Source of the DNA: CAYJAD01 sp964370305
GTDB taxonomy: Bacteria; Desulfobacterota; Desulfovibrionia; Desulfovibrionales; Desulfovibrionaceae
Direction: 5' to 3'
Length of the DNA stretch: 64,000 nt
NCBI GenBank assembly: GCA_964370305.1
Contig: CAYJIU010000001.1
Coordinates: 1 to 64,000 of the forward strand
Shown here one piece after another: positions 17,101 to 25,712 of the stretch. A program made the position numbers and the translations under genes. Position 1 is the first letter of the stretch. Each line of letters begins with the position of its first letter. Under the pieces are notes generated by a model, which saw only the letters and a list, made by a program, of their open reading frames with translations, searched no databases and was not told the DNA's origin.

Positions 17101-18489
17101 TTATTGCCTTAGCACATCGCTTAAGGCTTCAATGCTTTGTAACACTTCATCCCATGCTTCACGCGAATAATTTTTATTTTGTAAAAATAAATGTATATGA
17201 CTAGTAAATGGACGTATGGGCTTAGGAAGCTTTTGCCAAAAATCTTGGCTAAGTTTACTTTCTTTACCCTTATATACATTTTTTAAATGCTTTTGAAGCT
17301 CGTGCCCAAGGTTTATGATTGCCGTGCGTAAGCCATGCACTATATGCGGATAAATATTTAATTTTTCAAAGCTTGTGTGTGGTACTGGGCCTTTATTGAA
17401 TTTGTGCCAGAACCAATCTTGCCAAAAACAAGCCATTAAATGTCGTGGACTTTCAAAACTTTGATTTATGGGGATGAGCTTATATAGACCGCGCTGATCA
17501 CGCCCCGTGCGATAGATACGCATATCGTTTATTTCAAGGTTTGCAAGACGTTTTTGGTCTTCTAAAATACATTGAGCAATGAGGGCCACGCGCCCAGCAT
17601 GTAACTTTTGTTGGCAGGGGGTGCGTTGGCAAGCTTGCCAGCAACCTGTGCATGCTAAATTGGGCTGTATAATATGGTGGTTTGCAAATGTCGGCCCCGT
17701 TTCCCATGGGTTAACTGGCCCTACCGATATGTTTAATGTGGGCGTTTTAAGCCAAGTGGCTAAGTGCATGGGGCCTGTATCTGGGGTGATAAATAAACTT
17801 AATTCGCGCAGGACGTGGGCAAACTGTGCTAGTGAAAGTTGACCGCAAAGTGAGGCATGCTTGATGCCGGATAACTGCTCAGCTTCATTGCCCAATTGCA
17901 CATCATTGGGGCCTCCAAGAAATATGGGCTGATAATGCTTACGCACAAGTATTTTAGCAAGGTTTGCAAAAAATTGTGGAGTGGGACGTTTTTCTTGTTC
18001 ACTAGCCCCCATAAAAATACCAATTTTAGCTTTATTGCCGGAGGTTTTTGTGCCGCTAGCCATAATGCTTAGGGGAGTGGTGCTATGGTCAAGTATTTGT
18101 AAATCACTCCAGTGAAAAAGGTTATACCTGTTGTTGTGTACAATACTTGCGCGATATAATGCCCAATCACCATCAATAGCACTATAATCTGCGGTGCTAT
18201 GCGCGCCATAATAGTGCTCAGCGCGCAAAGATCCGGCAAGGCGCGCCGCATCCTCACGGTGGCTAAGGTTTATAACTGTTTGAAATTCAACATGTTGTAG
18301 CTGTGGGGCGGCTTCAGGTGGGAAAAATGTTGTCTGTGGTGAAAATTGTAAAAGGTCAGTAAAAAAATGTGGTTCAGCCACCGTCCAAATGGGATTGGCG
18401 GGATTCATTTTTTGCAATGCCCCAAGCAAGGGAAAGCTTAAAATAATGTCGCCCATGCGCTGCATTTGTAAGACTAATATGGGCTTCAT
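17101..18489 (-). CDS. Glycosyltransferase family 9 protein (heptosyltransferase-like)
   Basis: GT9 enzymes transfer heptose or related sugars to lipopolysaccharide core. The 462-residue protein starts with the nucleotide-sugar fold ILVLQMQRMGDIILSFPLLGAL. It has the GT9 donor-site signature FITPDTGPMHLATWL near residue 232-246, followed by PNLACTGCWQACQRTPCQQ, a cysteine cluster seen in some GT9 relatives. The last 110 residues form an extra helical, lysine-rich domain I cannot name. It overlaps the CgeB-type gene by four bases. Which sugar and acceptor it uses cannot be read from sequence. Confidence 0.85.
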   Translation of the reverse strand: MKPILVLQMQRMGDIILSFPLLGALQKMNPANPIWTVAEPHFFTDLLQFSPQTTFFPPEAAPQLQHVEFQTVINLSHREDAARLAGSLRAEHYYGAHSTADYSAIDGDWALYRASIVHNNRYNLFHWSDLQILDHSTTPLSIMASGTKTSGNKAKIGIFMGASEQEKRPTPQFFANLAKILVRKHYQPIFLGGPNDVQLGNEAEQLSGIKHASLCGQLSLAQFAHVLRELSLFITPDTGPMHLATWLKTPTLNISVGPVNPWETGPTFANHHIIQPNLACTGCWQACQRTPCQQKLHAGRVALIAQCILEDQKRLANLEINDMRIYRTGRDQRGLYKLIPINQSFESPRHLMACFWQDWFWHKFNKGPVPHTSFEKLNIYPHIVHGLRTAIINLGHELQKHLKNVYKGKESKLSQDFWQKLPKPIRPFTSHIHLFLQNKNYSREAWDEVLQSIEALSDVLRQ

Positions 18490-20165
18490 TTATCTTTTAT
18501 TCCATATACTTGTTGCATATTTTCCAGCAAGGTTTTTAGGCGATGATCCCAAGTGTGTTCGGCTAAAACTCTTTTTCTTGCGGCAGTGGTTATACGTGTA
18601 CGCTCAGTGGGGTGATCTAGATAAAATTTTATTAATTCGGGTATTTCTTCCAAGTCTTTGTAGGATATAATTTCAGTCTTGGGCTCAAATAAATTATCCA
18701 TTTGTTCGCGCCAATCAGTCAGCACAAAGGCATTGCAAGCTGGAACGTCAAATATACGCTGATTTACAGCCCCTTTCATCTGCTTGCTTGTGCAGTTGAA
18801 GTTTATATCTGATGTGGGATAAAATGCATGTAGTTCATTGTAATAATTAAGTTCTTTGTGTAGGGTATATTGCCCTTGCTTTTCTGAAAAAATAAAATCC
18901 CATCCATCATCCCCCACCAATAAGGGGTTAAATTCTAGGGTTTTTTCCACGCACCTTGCTCTATAGCGGCGCGTGGCTTCCCAAGTGACGGCAGTTTCAA
19001 AGGCAAGGCGTTGTTCATTATTATCAAGCTCCGTGTAGTAGGTATAGGCTTTTGGATAATGCTGCTCCATAAATTTAGCTACAGAGTGTTGAGGGCTTTG
19101 GTCAAAATTTTCAGCTATTTCGTAAAAGTGCTGCAATATATTTTGAGGTAGAGGTTCTTTTTCTAATCGTTTAATAACCTTATAATGCATGGAGTTACCC
19201 ACAAAAGAAACTTGGCTTTTCCATTTATTTTGGCCATAAGTATTGGGTTTAAAATGGGTTGGGTTTGTGCCAAGGGGTAAATAAAAAACATTATTAAAAC
19301 CCATGTCTTGCAATGAACTAATATTGTCAAAATCCCAAGTGAAGATGCTAACCCAAGGGCTTTTTAATTTGTTGTACAAGTGTAATACCAAATGGGGGTT
19401 ATCCACAAACCATGAAGCCAGCGGTAGTTGTAATTTTTCCAGTAATGCAATGAGTACCCCCTCTCTATCTACCCCCAAATGATTGAGGGTAAGTAGGCAA
19501 TCTGGTTGAAATTTTATCACCGCTGAGAGTAGGTTTTCCACAAATTCATTGGTGGCCATACATTCATCTGGTACGGTGAGTAATTCATGCTCAATGCCAA
19601 GTCTTTTGCAAGCATGGGCTACTTCGCCCATGAGGAAATATTTACTGGTAATAAGTAATACTCGCGGCATTTTATTGATAAAACGAGGCTTTCGTGCCTT
19701 GCTCCAAAAATCAAAACTTTGACTTGCTTCAACATTTTTACGCACTTCACCATACCATGCTCGGTCAAGGCGCATATAAAATGGATGAATAACGGCTTGA
19801 AAGGGTAAAAAATCATGCTCACTTTGCCAGACGGTAAGTAAGCGTGATACTTCGCTAAGATCGTCTGTACTGATTAGGGTAATTCTTTTTTGCTGGTCTG
19901 GTTTGAGCTGAGCTATAATATTGGTTAATGTCTGAATTTCTAACTCTTTATCTATAATGGCAATGGGCCCACGGTGTTTGGTGAGAATAAAATTTAAGGC
20001 ATGCCCAAGCCCTGTACCCAGCAGGACTGGTAAGGAGCCGTTAAAGTTTAAGTTATTTACACAGGCAAGCTCTCGCTCTGCACCGCTTGGGCCAAGCATA
20101 AAAAGTGGCCCATTTCTGCGCTCAACAACAATATCATTATCGGGGGTAAGGATAGGTTTATTCAT
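18486..20165 (-). CDS. CgeB-type glycosyltransferase with an N-terminal Rossmann-like extension
   Basis: A 559-residue cytoplasmic protein. Residues 1-150 form a Rossmann-like extension (LPVLLGTGLGHALNFIL, then IAIIDKELE). From about residue 165 the CgeB-like glycosyltransferase fold begins: PRVLLITSKYFLMGEV, ASWFVDNPHLVL near 260, SIFTWDFDNISSL, FYLPLGTNP near 300 and VSFVGNSMHYKVIKRL near 325. The C-terminal domain has AFVLTDWREQMDNLFEP and the final TWDHRL helix, as in GT4-like members. It sits three bases after the FapA-type gene and overlaps the GT9 gene by four. Family call good; substrate unknown. Confidence 0.8.
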   Translation of the reverse strand: MNKPILTPDNDIVVERRNGPLFMLGPSGAERELACVNNLNFNGSLPVLLGTGLGHALNFILTKHRGPIAIIDKELEIQTLTNIIAQLKPDQQKRITLISTDDLSEVSRLLTVWQSEHDFLPFQAVIHPFYMRLDRAWYGEVRKNVEASQSFDFWSKARKPRFINKMPRVLLITSKYFLMGEVAHACKRLGIEHELLTVPDECMATNEFVENLLSAVIKFQPDCLLTLNHLGVDREGVLIALLEKLQLPLASWFVDNPHLVLHLYNKLKSPWVSIFTWDFDNISSLQDMGFNNVFYLPLGTNPTHFKPNTYGQNKWKSQVSFVGNSMHYKVIKRLEKEPLPQNILQHFYEIAENFDQSPQHSVAKFMEQHYPKAYTYYTELDNNEQRLAFETAVTWEATRRYRARCVEKTLEFNPLLVGDDGWDFIFSEKQGQYTLHKELNYYNELHAFYPTSDINFNCTSKQMKGAVNQRIFDVPACNAFVLTDWREQMDNLFEPKTEIISYKDLEEIPELIKFYLDHPTERTRITTAARKRVLAEHTWDHRLKTLLENMQQVYGIKDK

Positions 20166-20168
20166 ATA

Positions 20169-21311
20169 TTACTTGCTGTTTGGAATATGTGGCTTAACAA
20201 TAATTTCATCATCTTGTAATGAAAACTCAACACAGCGCATGGGCTCATTTACTTGGAGAAATGAACGCCCGATGGCAATTTCTACTCCGGGGAAAACTTC
20301 ACCGGCGGCAACTACTTTACAATGTTGAAGTATATCTTGCTGTTCGTGCAGAGTTGCCCAAACGCTATTACGTGACAATAAGTAGGCGTCTGTTTTTTTA
20401 CGCATATTGGCAAGTTTTCTTGTAAGATCATTGGTGTCAGGTGGTAAATGCCCAGCCACTGCGTTAATATGGTGCATTTTTTCAGAAAGCTCACTTATAC
20501 GTTGGTCAATTTTTTCAAGCTTACGGATTAATAGTGGATCATATCCAAGAAATATGCGCGTTGAAACATATGCTTTGTTTCCAAGGCGTTGTCCCACATA
20601 AACACCTTTGAGTGCGTGTAAATTGCCCCCTATGAGATGCTCTTGGATGATGGCGTTGGTGCCTGCATATATGTTTGAGTGCAGGGCATATCTATTAACT
20701 AACACATTGCCCCTTGTTCTGACTTCAATTTTTTCTGCAAAGGATAAGCGTACGGTATTTTTAGCTTTTAATATGCAACGCTTGGCAACACCTCCACGAG
20801 CTCCACCAGCGATGGCTAAGTCTTGATTGGCTTGCACATTTCCGCCTTCAACCATGCCATTTATTATGACATTTTCTCCATATACATTGAATCCAGCACG
20901 AACATTACCAAATATATTTGTATCTCCAATAAAGGTAATATTGCCGGTGCGAAAGCTTATGTCTGAATGTAGGTTAAGCACAGCTTTTACTAATATTTTT
21001 TCATCATTATACAGTACATAGCCTTGCTTTTCTGCCAGAAGGCGGTGGGGATTTTGGGGGTCAATATAAGTGTTTTGCCCCATAGGGAAGGAAGATTTTT
21101 CGTAAATATAACGGGCGTCTGGCTCCTGAATACTATCAAGGGGTACAAATTCGGCTAGAAGCTGGCCTTCTTGCACATTTTGCACATAGCCAAGATTGTA
21201 GAGATCGGTTTTTTTATCCCGTCCGGGCCGAGGCTGCAGATTCACCATATCTGGGTCGAAATAAAGCTTTAGATACAGGGACAAAGCAGCCTCCGATGAA
21301 TTTTCTAGCAA
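20169..21311 (-). CDS. FapA/DUF342 family protein
   Basis: DUF342 (FapA) proteins are built on a right-handed beta-helix related to bactofilins and polysaccharide-associated factors; their biochemical role is poorly known. The 380-residue protein has an N-terminal part with VLYNDEKILVKAVLNL. A beta-helix follows from about residue 105 (FIGDTNIFGNVRAGFNVYG, then INGMVEGGNVQANQDLAIAGG) to about 255. A coiled coil follows from about 265 to 330 (RKLEKIDQRISELSEKMHHI), then a short beta tail. No signal peptide or membrane segment. It leads a three-gene reverse unit with two glycosyltransferases. Confidence 0.82.
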   Translation of the reverse strand: MLENSSEAALSLYLKLYFDPDMVNLQPRPGRDKKTDLYNLGYVQNVQEGQLLAEFVPLDSIQEPDARYIYEKSSFPMGQNTYIDPQNPHRLLAEKQGYVLYNDEKILVKAVLNLHSDISFRTGNITFIGDTNIFGNVRAGFNVYGENVIINGMVEGGNVQANQDLAIAGGARGGVAKRCILKAKNTVRLSFAEKIEVRTRGNVLVNRYALHSNIYAGTNAIIQEHLIGGNLHALKGVYVGQRLGNKAYVSTRIFLGYDPLLIRKLEKIDQRISELSEKMHHINAVAGHLPPDTNDLTRKLANMRKKTDAYLLSRNSVWATLHEQQDILQHCKVVAAGEVFPGVEIAIGRSFLQVNEPMRCVEFSLQDDEIIVKPHIPNSK

Positions 21312-21376
21312 GTTACAAGGTTACACCTACGCAGTGTATCTTTACTTGTGCAGTGCGTCAATATTGAGTTGTACGA

Positions 21377-23116
21377 TTATTCTGTGTCCTCACCACCTTG
21401 GTGTGCATCTTGCTTTTTAGCATCGTCCTCAGCTCTGAGTACGCGACGTAAAACCTTGCCCACTATGGTTTTGGGAAGTTCCTCACGAAACTCTACGCTG
21501 CGAGGAATTTTGTAGGATGCAAGTTTGCTTCTACACCAAGCCATAACTTCAGCGCGGGTCATTTTTTCGCCTGGTTGCAGTACAATAAACGCTTTTATGC
21601 TTTCACCGCGAACACTATCGTCAACGCCTACCGCCACAGCCTCAAGTATGCTTGGATGTTCAAGTAAAACTTCATCCACTTCACGTGGGTAAACATTGTA
21701 GCCACCTACAATAACCATATCTTTTTTGCGATCGGTAATATAAAAAAATCCTTCTTCATCCATGGTACCAAGGTCGCCGGTATATAGCCAGCCATTGCGC
21801 AGGGCTGATGCAGTTTCATCTTCTTTATTCCAGTACCCGGCCATGATTTGCGGGCCTTTGATGATAAGCTCGCCTAATTTGCCAGGTGCTAGGGTGAGGG
21901 AACCACCTTCCATATCCACGATGCGCGCGCGTGTACTAGGCAGTGGCATGCCGATGGAGCCAACCTTTTGATTATGAGATATTAAGGGGTTAATATGAGT
22001 GATGGGTGAGGCCTCGGTTAGGCCATAACCCTCAATAATGGTTGCGCCGGTAAGATCTTGAAATTTACGGAAATGCTCTTGAGGTAGCGGAGCAGAGCCG
22101 GAAATACAAAGCTTAATGCACTTTAAATCATAATCTGATAGATTTTTTTGCTGCATAAGCGATATATAGACTGATGGTGCACCTGGGAAGATGGTTGGTT
22201 TATGTTTTTTAATAAGCTTTAGAACATCTTGCGGTACGTAGCGCGGCATGGGCAAGGATGTACCCATAATGGCCGTAGGAATAATGAGCCCAACGCATAA
22301 ACCATAAACATGGAAGAAGGGTAAAAGGGCCACAAGTTTATGATGCTCGTTGACAGCCTCACTAATAACACTGAGTATTTGTTGACAGTTTGTTCCAATA
22401 TTAGCATGAGTTAGCATGACACCCTTGGGCAATCCTGTTGTGCCTCCGGTGTATTGTAGCATGGCCACAGTGTCGGCCGTGATACGTTGTTTTGCACAGT
22501 ACCGATGGGTGGATGTGAACATATTTTTCCACTGCACTATATCTTCATGATTATAAGGCACTTCCACATGTGTATTGCTGCGTTTTGCCTTGAATTTGTA
22601 CAGGTAATTTAGGGGAAAGGATAGGGCATCGCCAATGCAAGTGATGATGTAGTTTTCGATGGGCAGTCTATCGCGCAATGGATCAATCTTCGTCCAAAGT
22701 AAATCCAGCATGATTAGATGCTTAGCACCAGAATCTTGCATATGGTGAATGATTTCTGACTCCATATAAAGTGGGTTAGTCATAACGGCAATGGCCCCCG
22801 CCTTCATTACACCCCAAAAAGCGATAATAGCTTGGGGTACATTGGGGAGCATAATGGCGACACGATCACCATGATTAACGCCCATGAGGCGTAATGATGA
22901 TGCAAAAACTTCTGCCTTATCACGCAGTTGCGTATAATTAATCTTGGTATTTTGAAAGATAATTGCCGCACGGTTAGGGTGCTGTCTTGCCGCGGCATCA
23001 AGTAGGGCAAAGATAGGTTGATTAAAAGTATCAACCTCATGCACAACACCTTCATCATATTGTTGTAGCCATGGTTTTTCATCAAAATGCTGAGTTGGTA
23101 TAGCTTGTTCTGTCAT
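21377..23116 (-). CDS. fadD: Long-chain fatty acid-CoA ligase
   Basis: This AMP-forming enzyme activates fatty acids to acyl-CoA. The 579-residue protein has the P-loop-like AMP motif YTGGTTGLPKGVMLTHAN near residue 225, the GYGLTEASP motif near 360, and the C-terminal hinge and catalytic motifs LYTGDLGTMDEEGFFYITDR and GGYNVYPREVDEVLLEHP near 455-490. The catalytic lysine lies in PKTIVGKVLRR near 545. Length and motif order fit FadD. It is 23 bases after ispDF; the pairing with ispDF is consistent with Desulfovibrio gene order as I know it. Chain-length preference is not readable. Confidence 0.9.
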   Translation of the reverse strand: MTEQAIPTQHFDEKPWLQQYDEGVVHEVDTFNQPIFALLDAAARQHPNRAAIIFQNTKINYTQLRDKAEVFASSLRLMGVNHGDRVAIMLPNVPQAIIAFWGVMKAGAIAVMTNPLYMESEIIHHMQDSGAKHLIMLDLLWTKIDPLRDRLPIENYIITCIGDALSFPLNYLYKFKAKRSNTHVEVPYNHEDIVQWKNMFTSTHRYCAKQRITADTVAMLQYTGGTTGLPKGVMLTHANIGTNCQQILSVISEAVNEHHKLVALLPFFHVYGLCVGLIIPTAIMGTSLPMPRYVPQDVLKLIKKHKPTIFPGAPSVYISLMQQKNLSDYDLKCIKLCISGSAPLPQEHFRKFQDLTGATIIEGYGLTEASPITHINPLISHNQKVGSIGMPLPSTRARIVDMEGGSLTLAPGKLGELIIKGPQIMAGYWNKEDETASALRNGWLYTGDLGTMDEEGFFYITDRKKDMVIVGGYNVYPREVDEVLLEHPSILEAVAVGVDDSVRGESIKAFIVLQPGEKMTRAEVMAWCRSKLASYKIPRSVEFREELPKTIVGKVLRRVLRAEDDAKKQDAHQGGEDTE

Positions 23117-23139
23117 AATAGTAATAACTCTCAGTGTTT

Positions 23140-24333
23140 TTAGCTGTATGCAATGGCATTGACTAGGGCAATAGCTTTAATTCCTTCTCCATTTCCTGTA
23201 AAGCCGAGCCCTTCCTCAGTTGTTGCTTTAACATTTATGTTTTGTACGGGGATATGGAGTAAATACGCGATATTTTTTGCAATGGCTGCTCGTTGCGGCC
23301 CGATTTTTGGTTTTTGGGTAATGATTGTTAAGTCAACACCTGTTATCTTAATGTGTTTTTGTGATAACATTTGTAAAACATTACTTAATAATACAGCAGA
23401 GTCCGCATTATTAAAATGTGCATCAGTGTCTGGAAAGTGTTGCCCAATATCACCTAATGCAGCACAACCAAGCATGGCATCCATAAGTGCGTGCAAAAGC
23501 ACATCACCATCAGAATGTGCTTCCACCTCAAGCTTGCCGTCCATAAGCACGCCGCCAAGTTTTAAAGGGCGACCTTTGCCAAAACGGTGCACATCATAGC
23601 CAAAGCCGCTGCATAGCCTAGTTGTGGGTTGATTTTGCAATAAGTGCATATGTCTAGCCTCAGTGATTTTAATGTTTTGTTCATCACCCTTTATCATATA
23701 TACAGGATGATTACAATATTCAAGTAGGGACGCATCGTCGGTGACATCGAGGTTTTTTGATTGGCTTATGATATGCGCTTTTTCTAAAGCATGTCGCTCA
23801 AATCCTTGCGGGGTTTGCACAGTGAAAAGATTTGAGCGATCAATGGTTTGGATAATCATTTCATCTTGTACATTTTTGATGGTGTCGGTTATGGCAAGCC
23901 CTGGCACAACACCCATATGTCCAGCATCTAAGGCTAAGCATATATCTTCCACCAATTGAGCACTCATAAATGGTCTTGCGCTATCGTGAATAATTGCGTG
24001 GGTACAAGTGGGAGGCAGGGCTTTTAGCCCTTCATATACCGAATCTTGACGGCGTGGGCCCCCAGCAACACAATGCCATTTTAGGCCTAGAGTTTTGTTT
24101 TGCTCAAGTTCATTTAGACGTGCTTTTTCAGCCTCAAGGTGGTCGCTTGGAAATACAAATACAATGCCCTGCATGCGGGCATTGCGACTGAAGGTTTTTG
24201 CTGAGTGGTAGTATAAAGGTAGGTCTTGATACAATATAAATTGCTTGGGCTTACCACTGGTTTTAGTTGTAAGCCTTAAGCCTTGTCCGGCAGCAAGGAT
24301 GATGGCCCAAGGGCAAACTGTTTTATTTATCAT
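23140..24333 (-). CDS. ispDF: Bifunctional MEP-pathway enzyme IspD-IspF
   Basis: One protein carries two MEP-pathway steps: CTP-dependent formation of CDP-ME (IspD) and cyclisation to MEcPP (IspF). The IspE step between them is elsewhere. The N-terminal IspD domain (about 1-230) has IILAAGQGLRL at residues 11-21 and HDSARPF near 115. The C-terminal IspF domain has GFGYDVHRFGKGRPLKLGG near 243-261, the zinc-binding EAHSDGDVLLHALMDAMLG, and ATTEEGLGFTGNGEGIKA near 370-387. Fusions of this kind are known in alpha-, epsilon- and delta-type proteobacteria. The start codon is 12 bases from a repeat module upstream. Confidence 0.95.
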   Translation of the reverse strand: MINKTVCPWAIILAAGQGLRLTTKTSGKPKQFILYQDLPLYYHSAKTFSRNARMQGIVFVFPSDHLEAEKARLNELEQNKTLGLKWHCVAGGPRRQDSVYEGLKALPPTCTHAIIHDSARPFMSAQLVEDICLALDAGHMGVVPGLAITDTIKNVQDEMIIQTIDRSNLFTVQTPQGFERHALEKAHIISQSKNLDVTDDASLLEYCNHPVYMIKGDEQNIKITEARHMHLLQNQPTTRLCSGFGYDVHRFGKGRPLKLGGVLMDGKLEVEAHSDGDVLLHALMDAMLGCAALGDIGQHFPDTDAHFNNADSAVLLSNVLQMLSQKHIKITGVDLTIITQKPKIGPQRAAIAKNIAYLLHIPVQNINVKATTEEGLGFTGNGEGIKAIALVNAIAYS

Positions 24334-24345
24334 CTATAAAGAATT

Positions 24346-24422
24346 CTGCACAATTATTTTATAGCGTTATTTTTGTGCTTTTGTAATAAATTTTCACTTT
24401 TCTAAAAAAATTATGTGTGCAG
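24346..24422. repeat. CTGCACA/TGTGCAG-bounded repeat module, second copy
   Basis: CTGCACA (24346-24352) and TGTGCAG (24416-24422) bound an AT-rich core containing TTTTTGTGCTTTTG, the same core as in the copy at 664-723. It directly abuts the truncated two-hairpin repeat at 24424-24490. It lies between the start of ispDF and the 3' end of rnpB. Confidence 0.6.
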
Positions 24423-24423
24423 G

Positions 24424-24490
24424 ACTCTTGATTTTTGGCCGCATTGACTGCGTTGACGCTCTATGAAAAACTGCATAATGAATTATGCAG
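24424..24490. repeat. Two-hairpin repeat, truncated copy 3
   Basis: CTCTTGATTTTTGG and the GCATTG stretch match copy 2. The first hairpin is missing, and CTCTTGATT is joined directly to the AGGA end of the neighbouring module. The second hairpin is kept as CTGCATAAT-GA-ATTATGCAG (24471-24490) and serves as the rnpB terminator on the reverse strand. Confidence 0.65.
24466..24490 (-). terminator. Rho-independent terminator of rnpB
   Basis: On the reverse strand the perfect palindrome at 24471-24490 (arms of nine bases) is followed by five Ts (24466-24470 on the reverse strand). It lies 14 bases beyond the predicted 3' end of RNase P RNA. The hairpin is the second arm of the dispersed repeat. 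Confidence 0.75.
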
Positions 24491-24503
24491 ATATTTCTAT
24501 AAT

Positions 24504-24874
24504 ACAAGAGTCGGACTATAAGCCGGGTTCTGTCATATGCTATTGTTAAAAACAAGAGCAAGAGACCGCCATTCCTCTAGGGATATGATTACTCATATCC
24601 TCAAGCAACCTACCCGAAAGGTTTGACCGGGCAAGTCACCTTTCCTATTTGGTTTTGCTCCCAATGGGGCTTGCCTAGCTTGCCATGTCGCCATGACAAC
24701 TGGTAGGCTCTTACCCTACCGTTTCACCCTTACCCCATATTCATGGGGCGGTTTACTTTCTGTTGCGCTTGCCGAGGGTTGCCCCCCCTGGGTGTTACCC
24801 AGCATTGCGCCCTATGGAGCCCGGACTTTCCTCCCCGTAAAAAATTACGCAGCGGCGGCCCGTCCGACTCTTGT
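24504..24874 (-). ncRNA. rnpB: RNase P RNA (type A)
   Basis: RNase P RNA is the catalytic subunit that trims the 5' leader from tRNA precursors. On the reverse strand the terminal helix P1 forms from ACAAGAGTCGGAC at the 5' end (24862-24874) and GTCCGACTCTTGT at the 3' end (24504-24516). The universally conserved GAGGAAAGTCCGGGCTCC block lies near 24817-24834. The 3' part with ACAGAACCCGGCTTATAG lies near 24517-24534. The 371-base length fits type A RNAs. It begins only five bases after the zinc-ribbon gene's stop, so the two may share a transcript. Confidence 0.96.
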
Positions 24875-24879
24875 AAATT

Positions 24880-25668
24880 TTAGTCTTCGGTTACAACTTC
24901 TATCTTTTTTTCTGCTACTGCTTTTTCTGCCACTACATCATCAGGGTTGGTGAAATGTTCGCACCAATAAATAAGACGCTGACAATTGGGGCAGCTTAAA
25001 ATTTGTTGACCGCGTTGCAACTCAATAAAGGTTTGCGGCGGGATAGCAATGTGGCAGCCACTGCAAATGCCTGCATTTACAGGAACAATGACTGGGTGCT
25101 CCAAGCGTCTACGGATGAATTCATAACGCTGAAATACTGGTTGTGGTACTATGGAACCAGTGGAGGATCTAACAGTTTGCAGGTCGGTAAGTTTTTTTTC
25201 TGCATTTTGCATGCGCTCTTGTAGGCCTTCTCGCTTTACTTCAAGCTCAGCTTTCAGGGCTAAGTAGTCGCCATCAATTTCTTTTAAGGTTTCTTCTTGG
25301 TTTTCAAGCTCTTCAACTAAAACTATCTTTTCTTCTTCGCGGGTGCGATTTTGTTTTTCCATGCTATCCATTTCACGCATCATAGCATGATATTCACGCT
25401 GATTGCTTACTTGCATGAGCTTGTTTTTACTCTTTTTAATGCGCACGGTATCATCATCAATTTCTACACCAATACGCTTTTGCTGCTCTTTAATGTGGGT
25501 GATTTTATCAACAACTCTATTGCGTTGTTCTTCGGCCACATTAAAACGCTCATCAAGACTTTCTAGCTCTTGTGGGGCAAGTTTTAGCTCAGTTTTAACG
25601 GCATGTATGGCATCATCAACCTTTTGTAAGGCAACAAGTTGTTCAATTTGTTTTAAATATAAGCTCAT
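24880..25668 (-). CDS. Coiled-coil C4-type zinc-ribbon protein (CdsZ-like)
   Basis: A 262-residue protein. The first 180 residues form a long coiled coil rich in glutamate, lysine and glutamine. The C-terminal zinc ribbon has two CxxC pairs: CSGCHIAIPP near residue 202 and LSCPNCQRLIYW near 224-235. Proteins of this kind (PF02591, CdsZ-like) have been linked in some bacteria to development and mRNA handling, but this role is not shown here. I chose the ATG at 25668, with AAGGAG seven bases upstream, over a TTG five codons earlier. It sits between nif3 and rnpB, a neighbourhood I know from actinobacteria as well. Confidence 0.88.
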   Translation of the reverse strand: MSLYLKQIEQLVALQKVDDAIHAVKTELKLAPQELESLDERFNVAEEQRNRVVDKITHIKEQQKRIGVEIDDDTVRIKKSKNKLMQVSNQREYHAMMREMDSMEKQNRTREEEKIVLVEELENQEETLKEIDGDYLALKAELEVKREGLQERMQNAEKKLTDLQTVRSSTGSIVPQPVFQRYEFIRRRLEHPVIVPVNAGICSGCHIAIPPQTFIELQRGQQILSCPNCQRLIYWCEHFTNPDDVVAEKAVAEKKIEVVTED

Positions 25669-25712
25669 GGCAATCTCCTTCAAATGCGTATATTGTAAAT
25701 AAGTTAATACCT

